64,000 nt of DNA from DASSQJ01 sp963773655 (GCA_963773655.1 CAVZBX010000001.1:868001-932000); one strand, 5' to 3'. Positions 53,110 to 61,927 are shown, counted from the stretch's first letter. A program made the numbers and translations. Notes: generated from the letters alone by a model not told the origin.

Positions 53110-54039
53110 GTGGGCGACGACGTGCTGCTCCGCGCTCGGGGGCTGACCAAGGCGTTCGGCGACTTCACCGCCGTCGACGGGATCGACGTCGAGGTGCGCC
53201 GGGGCGAGGCATTCGGCTTCCTCGGCCCGAACGGCGCGGGCAAGTCCTCGACCATGAAGATGGTCGGCTGCGTCTCGCCGGTCACGGCGGGCGAGCTGCG
53301 CATCCTGGGCATGGACCCCGAGGCCGACGGCCCGGCCATCCGGGCGCGGCTGGGGGTGTGCCCGCAGCAGGACATGCTCGACGAGGACCTCTCCGTCGAG
53401 GAGAACCTGTGGGTCTACGGGCGCTTCTTCGGGCTCTCCCGGGCCGAGGTCCGGGCCCGCGCCGACGAGCTCCTCGAGTTCGCCCAGCTCACCGAGCGCC
53501 GCCACGACCGGGTCGAGCCGCTCTCGGGAGGGATGAAGCGCCGGCTCACCATCGCGCGGGCCCTGATCAACAACCCGGAGGTGCTGCTCCTCGACGAGCC
53601 CACCACGGGGCTGGACCCGCAGGCCCGCCACGTGCTCTGGGACCGGCTGTACCGGCTCAAGCGCGACGGCGTCACGCTCATCATCACCACGCACTACATG
53701 GACGAGGCCGAGCAGCTCTGCGACCGCCTCGTCGTCATGGACCGGGGTCGCATCGCCGCCGAGGGCAGCCCGCGAGCGCTCATCGAGGCCTACTCCACCC
53801 GGGAGGTGGTCGAGCTGCGCTTCGCGGTCGACGAGCAGGACCGCCACGTCGAGTCGGTGCGCTCGGTGGTCCACCGGGTCGAGGAGCTCCCCGACCGGCT
53901 GCTCGTCTACACCGACGACGGCGACGCGACGCTCGCGGCGGTCCACGAGAGCGGGGTCCGCCCGCTCTCGGCGCTGGTGCGCCGCTCCACGCTGGAGGAC
54001 GTCTTCCTCCACCTCACCGGCCGCTCGCTCGTCGACTGA
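53110..54039 (+). CDS. ABC-2 exporter ATP-binding protein (NodI/DrrA-like)
   Basis: 309 aa. Walker A FGFLGPNGAGKSSTMKM, Q-loop VCPQQDMLDEDLS, signature PLSGGMKRRLTIARAL, Walker B VLLLDEPTTGLDPQ, switch His ITTHYMDEAEQL. The C-terminal extension is of the DrrA/NodI type (RRSTLEDVFLHLTGRSL). Pairs with two permease genes that follow with TGATG and GTGA overlaps; substrate unknown. Confidence 0.92.
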   Translation: MGDDVLLRARGLTKAFGDFTAVDGIDVEVRRGEAFGFLGPNGAGKSSTMKMVGCVSPVTAGELRILGMDPEADGPAIRARLGVCPQQDMLDEDLSVEENLWVYGRFFGLSRAEVRARADELLEFAQLTERRHDRVEPLSGGMKRRLTIARALINNPEVLLLDEPTTGLDPQARHVLWDRLYRLKRDGVTLIITTHYMDEAEQLCDRLVVMDRGRIAAEGSPRALIEAYSTREVVELRFAVDEQDRHVESVRSVVHRVEELPDRLLVYTDDGDATLAAVHESGVRPLSALVRRSTLEDVFLHLTGRSLVD

Positions 54040-54902
54040 TGTCCTCCGCACCGACCACCTCCGAGCCGACCGGCACCGTCGGTCCGCCACCGTCGGGGCG
54101 GCTCGTCACCGGCCCGCGGGCCCCGATGGGCGCGGGGGAGCGCGTCCTCGCCGCGATGGAGCACCACCTGCGGGTCTACCGCCGCACCTGGCGCGGGTCG
54201 ATCATCAGCCGGTTCCTCTCGCCCCTGTTCTTCCTCGCGGCGATGGGGCTCGGCCTCGGCGCGCTCGTCGACGAGGGGTCGGGGGGCGTGGGTGGCCAGC
54301 CCTACCTCCAGTTCGTCGTCCCTGGCATCGTCGCCTACCAGGCCGCGCTGCTCGGGTTCGGCGACGCCACCTACCCGGTCCTCGGCTACATCAAGTGGAA
54401 CCGGATGTACTCGGCCACCCTGTCGACGCCGCTCACCGTCACCGAGGTCCTGCTCGGCCACCTCGTCGTGCTCGCGGCGAACCTCGTCGTCGCCGTGACC
54501 ATCTTCATCGGGATCGCCGCGCTCTTCGGGTCCTTCGCGTCGTGGTGGGTGCTCCTCGGCATCCCCGTGGGGCTGCTCACCGGCCTGGCGTTCGCGGTCC
54601 CGACCTTCGCCATCAGCGCCACCATCGAGACCGACAACGTCTTCGGCGTCCTCTACCGCTTCGTCCTCACCCCGGTCCTGCTCTTCTCGGGCACCTTCTT
54701 CCCGCTCGAGCAGCTTCCGCCGTTCCTCCGGGCGGTGGCCTGGGCCACCCCGCTCTGGCACGGGGTCGAGCTCACCCGCGACGCCGCCGACGGCGTGGCG
54801 CCCGGCCCGATGGGGTTCGTGCACGTCGGCGTCATCCTCGCCTTCATCGCCGGCGGCTGGGTGCTGGCCCACCGCGCCTTCACGAGGAGGCTGCTGTCGT
54901 GA
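54039..54902 (+). CDS. ABC-2 type permease (NodJ/DrrB-like), first subunit
   Basis: 287 aa. An N-terminal soluble stretch of about 55 residues, then six membrane segments. YLQFVVPGIVAYQAALLGFGDATYPVLGYIKWNRMY and FSGTFFPLEQLPPFLRAVAWATPLWHGVEL are typical of NodJ-type permeases. Overlaps both neighbours. The two permeases probably form a heterodimer. Confidence 0.88.
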   Translation: MSSAPTTSEPTGTVGPPPSGRLVTGPRAPMGAGERVLAAMEHHLRVYRRTWRGSIISRFLSPLFFLAAMGLGLGALVDEGSGGVGGQPYLQFVVPGIVAYQAALLGFGDATYPVLGYIKWNRMYSATLSTPLTVTEVLLGHLVVLAANLVVAVTIFIGIAALFGSFASWWVLLGIPVGLLTGLAFAVPTFAISATIETDNVFGVLYRFVLTPVLLFSGTFFPLEQLPPFLRAVAWATPLWHGVELTRDAADGVAPGPMGFVHVGVILAFIAGGWVLAHRAFTRRLLS

Positions 54903-55717
54903 CCACCGTGTCGGCGCCACCGCGGCGGCCACGGGGCCTGTCGTTCCCCCTCGGCCTGGGCATGGCGAGGTTCGTCGTCGCGCGCAACGCCACGGCGTTC
55001 CGGCGCGCCTGGGTGCTGCTGCTCAGCGGGTTCGTCGAGCCGGTCTTCTACCTCTTCTCGCTCGGGGTGGGCCTCGGGGCGCTCATCGGCACGGTCACCA
55101 CCGACGAGGGCACGGTCGTCGGTTACGCCGCGTTCGTCGCGCCGGCGCTGCTCGCGGCGTCGGCGATGAACGGCGCGATCTTCGACGCCACCTTCAACGT
55201 CTTCTTCAAGCTGCGCTACCAGCACCTCTACGACGCGATGCTCGCGACGCCGATCGGGCCGCGCGACATCGCGGTCGGCGAGATCACCTGGTCGCTGCTG
55301 CGCGGCAGCCTCTACTCGGCGATGTTCCTCGTCGTCGCCGTGATCGCCGGCCTCGTGGAGTCGTGGTGGGCCGTGCTGGCGGTGCCCGCCGCGATGCTGA
55401 TCGGGCTCGCCTTCGGGGCGGTCGCGATGTTCACCACGACCTTCATGCGCTCGTGGCAGGACTTCGACTACGTCACCCTCGCCATCCAGCCCATGTTCCT
55501 GTTCTCGGCCACCTTCTTCCCGTTGTCGACGTACCCCGACGCCCTCCAGTGGCTCGTGGCCGCCACGCCGCTCTACCACGGGGTGGCGCTCGAGCGCGGC
55601 CTGATGCTCGGGGAGGTCGGCTGGGGGCTGCTCTGGCACGTCGGCTACCTGCTGCTGCTCGGCGCCGTGGGGGTGGTCGGCACCTCCCGGCGGATCCGGT
55701 CCCTCCTCCTCACCTGA
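54899..55717 (+). CDS. ABC-2 type permease (NodJ/DrrB-like), second subunit
   Basis: 272 aa from GTG 54899. Six membrane segments; YAAFVAPALLAASAMNGAIFDATFNVFFKLRYQHLYDAMLATPIGPRDIAVGE and FLFSATFFPLSTYPDALQWLVAATPLYHGVALERG parallel the first subunit. Last gene of the exporter unit; a palindrome follows at 55727. Confidence 0.88.
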   Translation: MTTVSAPPRRPRGLSFPLGLGMARFVVARNATAFRRAWVLLLSGFVEPVFYLFSLGVGLGALIGTVTTDEGTVVGYAAFVAPALLAASAMNGAIFDATFNVFFKLRYQHLYDAMLATPIGPRDIAVGEITWSLLRGSLYSAMFLVVAVIAGLVESWWAVLAVPAAMLIGLAFGAVAMFTTTFMRSWQDFDYVTLAIQPMFLFSATFFPLSTYPDALQWLVAATPLYHGVALERGLMLGEVGWGLLWHVGYLLLLGAVGVVGTSRRIRSLLLT

Positions 55718-55726
55718 GGCGCCCGG

Positions 55727-55742
55727 TGGCCCGATCGGGCCA
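55727..55742. repeat. Perfect 16-base palindrome between exporter and subtilase genes
   Basis: TGGCCCGATCGGGCCA lies nine bases after the permease stop and 25 bases before the subtilase -10 hexamer. It may be a terminator stem with a tight loop or an operator for the subtilase gene. Confidence 0.45.
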
Positions 55743-55766
55743 TTCCGGCCCGCCCCGCCCCTGCCC

Positions 55767-55772
55767 TAGGCT
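55767..55772 (+). promoter_or_regulatory. -10 hexamer of the subtilase gene
   Basis: TAGGCT, 40 bases before ATG 55813, which has its own GAGGAA ribosome site, so this transcript would carry a short leader. Confidence 0.4.
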
Positions 55773-55812
55773 CTGCGACCACGCAGGGGCCGGCCACCGG
55801 GAGCGAGGAACC

Positions 55813-58131
55813 ATGTCCGTCTCCGTGCGACGTCCCGCCCTGTTCGCGATGGGTGCGCTCATGGCGTCCCTCGTCCTCACCGGCGGACCCGCGGACGCGG
55901 CGTCGCCGGACCCGGGCACCAGGGCCCCCGCGGCGCATGACCAGCCGCCGGGCAAGGGCGACTCCGACGGCGACCGTGTCGCGGACGACCTCGCGGCGGT
56001 GCTGGCACAATCCGCTGCGGGTGACCGGCTCGGCGTCATCGTCCAGGGGGCGCCGCCCGCCGCCGCGGCCGCGGTGCCGACGTTCGTCCTCGGCCACCGG
56101 TACCGGACGATCCCCGCCTTCTCCGGGTCCGTCCTCGCCGGTCAGGTGCGGGCCCTCTCACGCCTGCCCGGGGTCACCCGCGTCGAGCTGGACGGCGTGG
56201 CCCGTGCCCTCGACGCCTCGGGAGAGGCGGACTACGGGGTCACCGTGGCCCGTGCCTCCGGTGCCGCGTCCGACGGGGCGCTCGACGGCGACGGCGTGGG
56301 CATCTGCGTCGTCGACACCGGAGTCGACCCGAACCACGAGCAGCTCGCCGGCAAGGTCGTCGGGTGGCGGGACTGGGTGAACGGCCGCCCCGGCCCGTAC
56401 GACGACCACGGGCACGGCACCCACGTGGCGTCCATCGCGGCGGGGAGCGGCGCGGGCAGCCCGCAGTTCGGTGGCGTGGCGCGCGGTGCCTCGGTCGTCG
56501 CCGCCAAGGTGCTCGACTCCGGGGGGAGCGGCGCCGACTCCGACGTCGTCGCCGCGATCGAGTGGTGCGCGGGACGCTCGGACGTCGGCGTCATCTCGAT
56601 GTCGCTCGGCAGCCCGGGCTCGGACGGCGCCGACGCGGGCAGTTCCGCGGCCGACGCCGCCGTGGCGGCGGGCAAGGTGGTCGTGGTCGCGGCCGGCAAC
56701 GGCGGGGACGCCCCCGGCACGATCTCCTCTCCCGGGGTCGCCACCGACGTCGTGACGGTGGGCGCGGGATCCGACCCGTCCTCGCTCGCGGGGGTCGGGG
56801 ACACCGACACCGGGCTCTACCTCGCCGGGTTCTCCAGCAGGGGGCCGACCGCCAACCCCGACGCACCGCACAAGCCCGACGTCGTGGCCCCCGGTGTGAG
56901 CGTCGTGGCCGCCCGAGCGGGGACGACGGACGGCTACGTGTCCTACTCGGGCACGTCGATGGCGACGCCGTTCGTCGCCGGGGTCGTCGCCCTCGGCATC
57001 GAGGCCGCCCCGGACGCCACGCCCGCGCAGCTGAAGTCGGCGCTCGCGGCGAGTGCCCACGACGCCGGTGCGCCCGGGATCGACGACGAGTGGGGGCGCG
57101 GCCTCGTCGACGCCGCGGCGTTCGTCGCCGAGCTCACCGGTGGGGCGGCGAGCGGTCCGTGGCCCGGGCACCTGCTCCTCGAGGGCTCGGTGGCGGCCGG
57201 GTCGACCCTCGACCTCCCGCTCGTGGTGGGCACGGGCGGCCGGCCGCTCGGTGTCAGCCTGCGCACCGCGAACGGGTCCGCCACCTGCCTGCTGCCGCTC
57301 GGCAACGTCTGCTTCTACGGCTACGAGTGGTCCCCGGACCTCGACATCCGCCTCCTCGACCCCACCGGCGCCCAGGTGGCGGTGAGCCGCTGCGTGCTCG
57401 AGGCGAGCAACGGCAACTGCGCGGCGCCCGGCCGCTTCGAGACGATCGGGGTCCCGAGCGCCGCCGCCGGCACGTGGACGCTGCGGGTGGAGAGCTTCAC
57501 CGGCGCGGGCACCTTCCAGGTCGATGTCTTCGGCGCGCTCGGCACCGAGCCGTCCCCGCCTCCCTCCGCGCCGACGGCGCTGGCGGCGACCGCGACGTCC
57601 TCGAGCACGGTGGGGCTGTCGTGGACGGACACCTCGTCGAGCGAGACGTCCTTCACCGTCCAGCGGTGCACCGGCGACGGGTGCGGTGCGTTCGCGACCG
57701 TGGCGTCGCTGCCGGCCGGGACGGCGGCGTGGACCGACTCGGGCCTGGCCGCCGCGACCTCGTACGGCTACCGGGTCCGGGCCGAGGGCGACGGGGGCGC
57801 GTCGTCGTGGAGCGCCACCGCGTCAGCCACCACGGACCCGGCCGCCCCGGCCCCGCTCACCGCCCCCGACCTCGCCTCGACGAGCGTCACGGGGACGCGG
57901 GTCGACCTCGCGTGGACCGACGGCGGACCCGCCGACGGGTACCGCGTCTTCCGGTGCGAGGGGAACCGGTGCTCGACCTTCACCATGCTGGCCGACCTGG
58001 GACCGGGCGCGCGCACGTTCGCCGACACCGGTGTGCGCGCCGCGACGAAGTACACCTACTACGTCGAGGCGTACCGCGGTTCCGAGGTGGCCCGGTCGGC
58101 CGACCTCACCGTCCGGACGGCTCGCCGCTGA
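55813..58131 (+). CDS. Secreted subtilisin-like serine protease (S8) with two fibronectin type III domains
   Basis: 772 aa. A Sec signal (residues 1-30, ending in ADAASP), a short propeptide-like I9 region, then the S8 triad: Asp in CVVDTGVDPNHE, His in DHGHGTHVAS, oxyanion Asn in VVVAAGNGG, Ser in YSGTSMATPFVAG. A jelly-roll P-like domain with paired Cys (about residues 450-575) follows, then two FN3 repeats (about 580-675 and 680-770), each starting with A-P-type and LSWTD/LAWTD. There is no LPxTG or membrane anchor, so it is probably released. The 3' end overlaps sulP by 26 bases. Confidence 0.92.
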   Translation: MSVSVRRPALFAMGALMASLVLTGGPADAASPDPGTRAPAAHDQPPGKGDSDGDRVADDLAAVLAQSAAGDRLGVIVQGAPPAAAAAVPTFVLGHRYRTIPAFSGSVLAGQVRALSRLPGVTRVELDGVARALDASGEADYGVTVARASGAASDGALDGDGVGICVVDTGVDPNHEQLAGKVVGWRDWVNGRPGPYDDHGHGTHVASIAAGSGAGSPQFGGVARGASVVAAKVLDSGGSGADSDVVAAIEWCAGRSDVGVISMSLGSPGSDGADAGSSAADAAVAAGKVVVVAAGNGGDAPGTISSPGVATDVVTVGAGSDPSSLAGVGDTDTGLYLAGFSSRGPTANPDAPHKPDVVAPGVSVVAARAGTTDGYVSYSGTSMATPFVAGVVALGIEAAPDATPAQLKSALAASAHDAGAPGIDDEWGRGLVDAAAFVAELTGGAASGPWPGHLLLEGSVAAGSTLDLPLVVGTGGRPLGVSLRTANGSATCLLPLGNVCFYGYEWSPDLDIRLLDPTGAQVAVSRCVLEASNGNCAAPGRFETIGVPSAAAGTWTLRVESFTGAGTFQVDVFGALGTEPSPPPSAPTALAATATSSSTVGLSWTDTSSSETSFTVQRCTGDGCGAFATVASLPAGTAAWTDSGLAAATSYGYRVRAEGDGGASSWSATASATTDPAAPAPLTAPDLASTSVTGTRVDLAWTDGGPADGYRVFRCEGNRCSTFTMLADLGPGARTFADTGVRAATKYTYYVEAYRGSEVARSADLTVRTARR

Positions 58132-59866
58132 CGTCGACCGCCCCGTCGCCGCGGCGCCGGAACGCGGCGACGGCGGTGGGCAGCGTGGGGAAGACCATGT
58201 CGCGTCCGACCCGGTCGAGCACCCCGGCGGCCTCGAGCTCGACGAGCAGGTCCTGCTTGACCCGGGCGAGGCCGAGGACGATGCCGCGGGCGTCGAGGTC
58301 GGCGCGCAGCCGCTCGAGGGCCTCCAGGCTGGTGTAGTCGACCTCGACGTTGGCCTCGGCGTTGACGACCAGCCACTGCACCGGGTGCGGCGCCCGCTCG
58401 ACGGCACGCAGGGCCCGGTGGCGGAAGTCGTCGGCGTTGGCGAAGAAGAGCGGGGAGTCGTACCGGTAGACGACGAGGCCGGGCACCTGCTCGGCCTCCG
58501 GGTAGTCGTCGACGTCGTGCATGCCGGCCAGGCCCGGGACGAAGCCCTGGACCGCGTCGTGGCCACGCGCCACCCGACGCAGCAGGTCGCCCAGGGAGAG
58601 GGCGACGGCGAGGAGGACGCCGTAGAGCGCCCCCAGGAGGAAGACGCCGAGGGTGGCCGACACGAGGAGCACCAGCTCGCTGCGGCGGAACCGCGCCACC
58701 GAGCGGATGCCGGCGACGTCGACGAGACGGGTCGCCGCGTACACGACGAGTGCACCCAGGGCCGCCTGCGGGAAGGCGGCGATGACCGGGGCGAGGGTGA
58801 GCACGGCGAGGACGACGGTGGCGAGCGTGGCGAGCGAGGACAGCTGCGTGCGGCTGCCGACGGAGTCCCCGATGGCCGTCCGGCTGCCGCTGCTGCTCAC
58901 GGGGAACCCGGAGAGCAGGCCGCCCAGGATGTTGGCGCCGCCGAGGGCGAGGAACTCCTGGTTGGCGTCGACGTGCTCCCCGCGCCGGACCGCGAACGCA
59001 CGCGCGGTGAGGACGTTGTCGGAGTAGGCGACGACGGCGACACCCAGGGCCGGGCCGAGCATCCGGCCCACCTCGGCGAGGTCGAGCTGCGGGAGGGTGA
59101 GCCGGGGCAGCGTGTCGGGCAGCGGGCCGACCGTCTCGACGCCGGCGTCGGTGAGGTGGAGGAGGGCGACGACCGCCGCTCCCAGCAGGACCGCGACGAG
59201 CGGACCCGGCACGGCCGGTGCGAAGCGGGCGAGGGCGAACAGCAGGACGAGCAGGGCGGTGGCGAGGAGCGCGGTCGGCCAGTGGATCTCACCGGCGCTG
59301 CGCACCGCGCTCCACAGCTGGGCGGGGAGCGTCTCGCCGTCGACGTCGATGCCGGTCAGGGAGTCGACCTGGCTGACGATCATGAGCACGGCGACCCCGG
59401 CGAGGTAGCCGATGAGCACGGGCCGGGAGAGCAGGTCGGCGAGGAAGCCCAGCCCGAAGAGCCAGCCGACGACACAGAGCACCCCGCAGACGACGGCGAG
59501 CGCGGCGGCCAGCGCGGCGCGGTCGGCGGCGGTCGAGGCGCCCATCGCCACCAGCGCGGTGGCGGTCATCAGGGCCGTCGTCGACTCGGGGCCGACCGAG
59601 AGCTGCCGCGAGGTGCCGAGGACCGCGTAGGCGAGGATCGGGCCGACGATGGCGACCAGGCCGGCGGCCGGGGGGAGGCCGGCCACCTGCGCGTAGGCCA
59701 TGACCTGGGGTACGAGGTACGCGGCGACGGTGACCCCGGCGACGAGGTCACCGCGCAGCCAGGCCCGCCGGTAGCGCCTCAGGACGGCCACGCCGGGGAA
59801 GAGTGTCGCGAGCGTGACCGGGCCGCGGTGGAACAGGGGACGGTGCCGTCCCGGTGCGGTGGCCAC
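58106..59866 (-). CDS. SulP family anion transporter with STAS domain
   Basis: 586 aa from GTG 59866. SulP core with about 12 membrane segments: DLVAGVTVAAYLVPQVMAYAQVAGLPPAAGLVA, LSVGPESTTALMTATAL, GGANILGGLLSGFPVSSSGSRTAIGDSVGSRTQ. The C-terminal STAS domain (LVVYRYDSPLFFANADDF; VVNAEANVEVDYTSLEALERL) is complete. Transports sulfate, bicarbonate or another anion. The LexA box of recA lies 50 bases upstream of its start. Confidence 0.93.
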   Translation of the reverse strand: MATAPGRHRPLFHRGPVTLATLFPGVAVLRRYRRAWLRGDLVAGVTVAAYLVPQVMAYAQVAGLPPAAGLVAIVGPILAYAVLGTSRQLSVGPESTTALMTATALVAMGASTAADRAALAAALAVVCGVLCVVGWLFGLGFLADLLSRPVLIGYLAGVAVLMIVSQVDSLTGIDVDGETLPAQLWSAVRSAGEIHWPTALLATALLVLLFALARFAPAVPGPLVAVLLGAAVVALLHLTDAGVETVGPLPDTLPRLTLPQLDLAEVGRMLGPALGVAVVAYSDNVLTARAFAVRRGEHVDANQEFLALGGANILGGLLSGFPVSSSGSRTAIGDSVGSRTQLSSLATLATVVLAVLTLAPVIAAFPQAALGALVVYAATRLVDVAGIRSVARFRRSELVLLVSATLGVFLLGALYGVLLAVALSLGDLLRRVARGHDAVQGFVPGLAGMHDVDDYPEAEQVPGLVVYRYDSPLFFANADDFRHRALRAVERAPHPVQWLVVNAEANVEVDYTSLEALERLRADLDARGIVLGLARVKQDLLVELEAAGVLDRVGRDMVFPTLPTAVAAFRRRGDGAVDVSGEPSGR

Positions 59867-59915
59867 GACCGGATTCGACCACACCGACCGGCGTGTCGTC
59901 GCCCCTTCCGCGATG

Positions 59916-59931
59916 TCGAACACGTGTTCGG
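59916..59931. promoter_or_regulatory. LexA box (SOS box) of recA
   Basis: TCGAACACGTGTTCGG contains the perfect palindrome CGAACACGTGTTCG (59917-59930), the actinobacterial LexA site. TAGTGT (59933-59938) just downstream is a candidate -10, so bound LexA would block it. Confidence 0.9.
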
Positions 59932-59932
59932 C

Positions 59933-59938
59933 TAGTGT
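59933..59938 (+). promoter_or_regulatory. Candidate -10 hexamer of recA
   Basis: TAGTGT directly beside the LexA box, giving a 5' leader of about 160 bases before ATG 60107. Confidence 0.5.
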
Positions 59939-60106
59939 CGTCCACAGGTGGTCGCCCCGGCGGCACCGGTCCACAGGCCCCGCGGCGGCCCGTGACCGCT
60001 GTCGGTGCCTCCGCCTAGCGTCTGACCAGACCTCGCGACGAGACCGACAGCGGGTGCTGGTCGCCGGTGGACGCGCTCGACACGATGCACGAAGGACAGG
60101 TGTGAC

Positions 60107-61201
60107 ATGGCTGGACCCAACGGCGCTCGCGGTGCCGTCCTCAACCCCCCGGCGGCGAACGGCACGGGCGACGAGAAGAGCAAGGCGATCGCCTCGGTGA
60201 TGGCCCAGATCGAGAAGGCCCACGGCAAGGGTGCGGTCATGCGCCTCGGGGACGACGTCCGTCCCCCGATCGCCGTCATCCCCACCGGGTCGATCGCCCT
60301 CGACGTCGCGCTCGGCATCGGGGGCCTGCCCCGCGGCCGGGTCGTCGAGATCTACGGACCCGAGTCCTCCGGCAAGACCACGGTCGCGCTGCACGCCGTC
60401 GCCAACGCCCAGCGAGCCGGTGGCATCGCGGCGTTCATCGACGCCGAGCACGCCCTCGACCCCGAGTACGCCAAGAAGCTCGGCGTCGACACCGACGCGC
60501 TCCTCGTGTCCCAGCCCGACACCGGTGAGCAGGCCCTGGAGATCGCCGACATGCTCATCCGCTCCGGCGCCCTCGACATCATCGTCATCGACTCGGTCGC
60601 CGCCCTCGTGCCCCGGGCCGAGATCGAGGGGGAGATGGGTGACAGCCACGTCGGCCTCCAGGCCCGCCTGATGTCGCAGGCACTGCGGAAGATCACCGGT
60701 GCCCTCAACACGACGGGCACGACCGCGATCTTCATCAACCAGCTCCGCGAGAAGATCGGTGTGATGTTCGGCTCGCCCGAGACCACCACCGGTGGCAAGG
60801 CGCTGAAGTTCTACGCCTCGGTCCGCCTCGACGTGCGCCGGATCGAGACCCTCAAGGACGGCACCGACCCCGTGGGCAACCGCACCCGCTGCAAGGTGGT
60901 GAAGAACAAGGTGTCCCCGCCGTTCAAGCAGGCCGAGTTCGACATCCTCTACGGCCAGGGCATCTCCCGCGAGGGCGGCCTGATCGACATGGGCGTCGAG
61001 CACGGCTTCGTCCGCAAGGCCGGCGCCTGGTACACCTACGACGGCGACCAGCTCGGCCAGGGCAAGGAGAACGCCCGCCAGTTCCTCAAGGACAACCCCG
61101 AGCTCGCCGACGAGATCGAGAAGAAGATCAAGGACAAGCTCGGTGTCGGGGTGGCCAAGCCCGAGGCCACCGCCGTCCCGGACGTGCCGGTCGACTTCTG
61201 A
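60107..61201 (+). CDS. recA: Recombinase RecA
   Basis: 364 aa. GPESSGKTT Walker A, IDAEHALDPEYAKKLGV, LVSQPDTGEQALEI, VIDSVAALVPRAEIEGEMGDSHVGLQARLMSQALRK, FINQLREKIGVMFGSPETTTGG: all canonical. No intein. Forms filaments on ssDNA and triggers LexA self-cleavage. AAGGACAGG upstream of the ATG. Followed after 11 bases by recX. Confidence 0.98.
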   Translation: MAGPNGARGAVLNPPAANGTGDEKSKAIASVMAQIEKAHGKGAVMRLGDDVRPPIAVIPTGSIALDVALGIGGLPRGRVVEIYGPESSGKTTVALHAVANAQRAGGIAAFIDAEHALDPEYAKKLGVDTDALLVSQPDTGEQALEIADMLIRSGALDIIVIDSVAALVPRAEIEGEMGDSHVGLQARLMSQALRKITGALNTTGTTAIFINQLREKIGVMFGSPETTTGGKALKFYASVRLDVRRIETLKDGTDPVGNRTRCKVVKNKVSPPFKQAEFDILYGQGISREGGLIDMGVEHGFVRKAGAWYTYDGDQLGQGKENARQFLKDNPELADEIEKKIKDKLGVGVAKPEATAVPDVPVDF

Positions 61202-61212
61202 GCGGTCCTCGG

Positions 61213-61791
61213 ATGGCGTTCGCCGACGCCGCCGCCCCGCCCCCCGAGTGGGCGGCGGGGCCGCGGCCACCCGACCCCGAGGGCGACCCCCGCACCCGCG
61301 GTGACGAGCCCGACCCGCACGACTGGGCCCGCCAGATCGTCCTGCGCCAGCTCACGGCGGCGCCGCGCAGCCGGGCGCAGCTCGAGCAGGCGCTGCGCCG
61401 CAAGGGCTGCCCCGACGACGTCGCCGAAACCGTCCTGGACCGGATGGAGGAGGTGGGCCTCGTCGACGACGAGGCCTACGCCGGGATGCTCGTGCGCTCC
61501 CAGCAGTCCGGGCGGGGCCTCGCCACCCGCGCGCTGCGCCAGGAGCTGAGGCGCAAGGGTGTCGACGACGACACCGCCGCCGCCGCCCTCGCCGAGGTCG
61601 ACCCGCACGCCGAGGAGGAGCAGGCCCGCCGGCTCGTCGCCAGGCGGCTGCGGTCGATGCACGGCCTGGAGCCGCACGTGCAGATCCGGCGGCTCGCGGG
61701 GATGCTCGCCCGCAAGGGCTACGACGGCGAGGTCGCCATCCGCGTCGTCCGCGAGGCCGTCCGCGACGCACCCGAGCACCAGCGCGACTGA
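61213..61791 (+). CDS. recX: Regulatory protein RecX
   Basis: 192 aa. A variable 35-residue Pro/Asp-rich N-terminus, then three-helix RecX repeats: ARQIVLRQLTAAPRSRAQLEQALRRKG, VLDRMEEVGLVDDEAYAGMLV, LRQELRRKGVDDDTAAAAL. Modulates RecA filament growth. In an operon with recA and ends before a pair of hairpins. Confidence 0.93.
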   Translation: MAFADAAAPPPEWAAGPRPPDPEGDPRTRGDEPDPHDWARQIVLRQLTAAPRSRAQLEQALRRKGCPDDVAETVLDRMEEVGLVDDEAYAGMLVRSQQSGRGLATRALRQELRRKGVDDDTAAAALAEVDPHAEEEQARRLVARRLRSMHGLEPHVQIRRLAGMLARKGYDGEVAIRVVREAVRDAPEHQRD

Positions 61792-61838
61792 TCTGCGCCG
61801 TCCCCGGCCCACCTGCTCCTCGACACCCCGGTTCGTCG

Positions 61839-61869
61839 ACGTGGCACGGGAACGCAACCCGTGCCACGT
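61839..61869. terminator. Hairpin 1 between recX and yccF
   Basis: ACGTGGCACGGG pairs exactly with CCCGTGCCACGT around the loop AACGCAA. It can terminate recA-recX and, in the other direction, the convergent yccF gene. Confidence 0.7.
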
Positions 61870-61871
61870 CC

Positions 61872-61896
61872 ACATTTCGGGGTCACCCCGAAATGT
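61872..61896. terminator. Hairpin 2 between recX and yccF
   Basis: ACATTTCGGGGT-C-ACCCCGAAATGT is a perfect inverted repeat two bases after hairpin 1. It is AT-richer than its surroundings, so it may be a dispersed palindromic repeat rather than a simple terminator. Confidence 0.6.
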
Positions 61897-61927
61897 CGAG
61901 GCGGGTGGGGTGTGTGGGGGTGGGGCC

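Noticed and set aside
53907..54932. Minus-strand frame opposite the first ABC-2 permease
   Set aside because: Charged, repetitive translation without motifs; the plus strand is a membrane protein in an obvious operon.
57524..59935. An 803-codon plus-strand open frame opposite sulP
   Set aside because: Low-complexity shadow; the minus strand encodes the SulP/STAS transporter.
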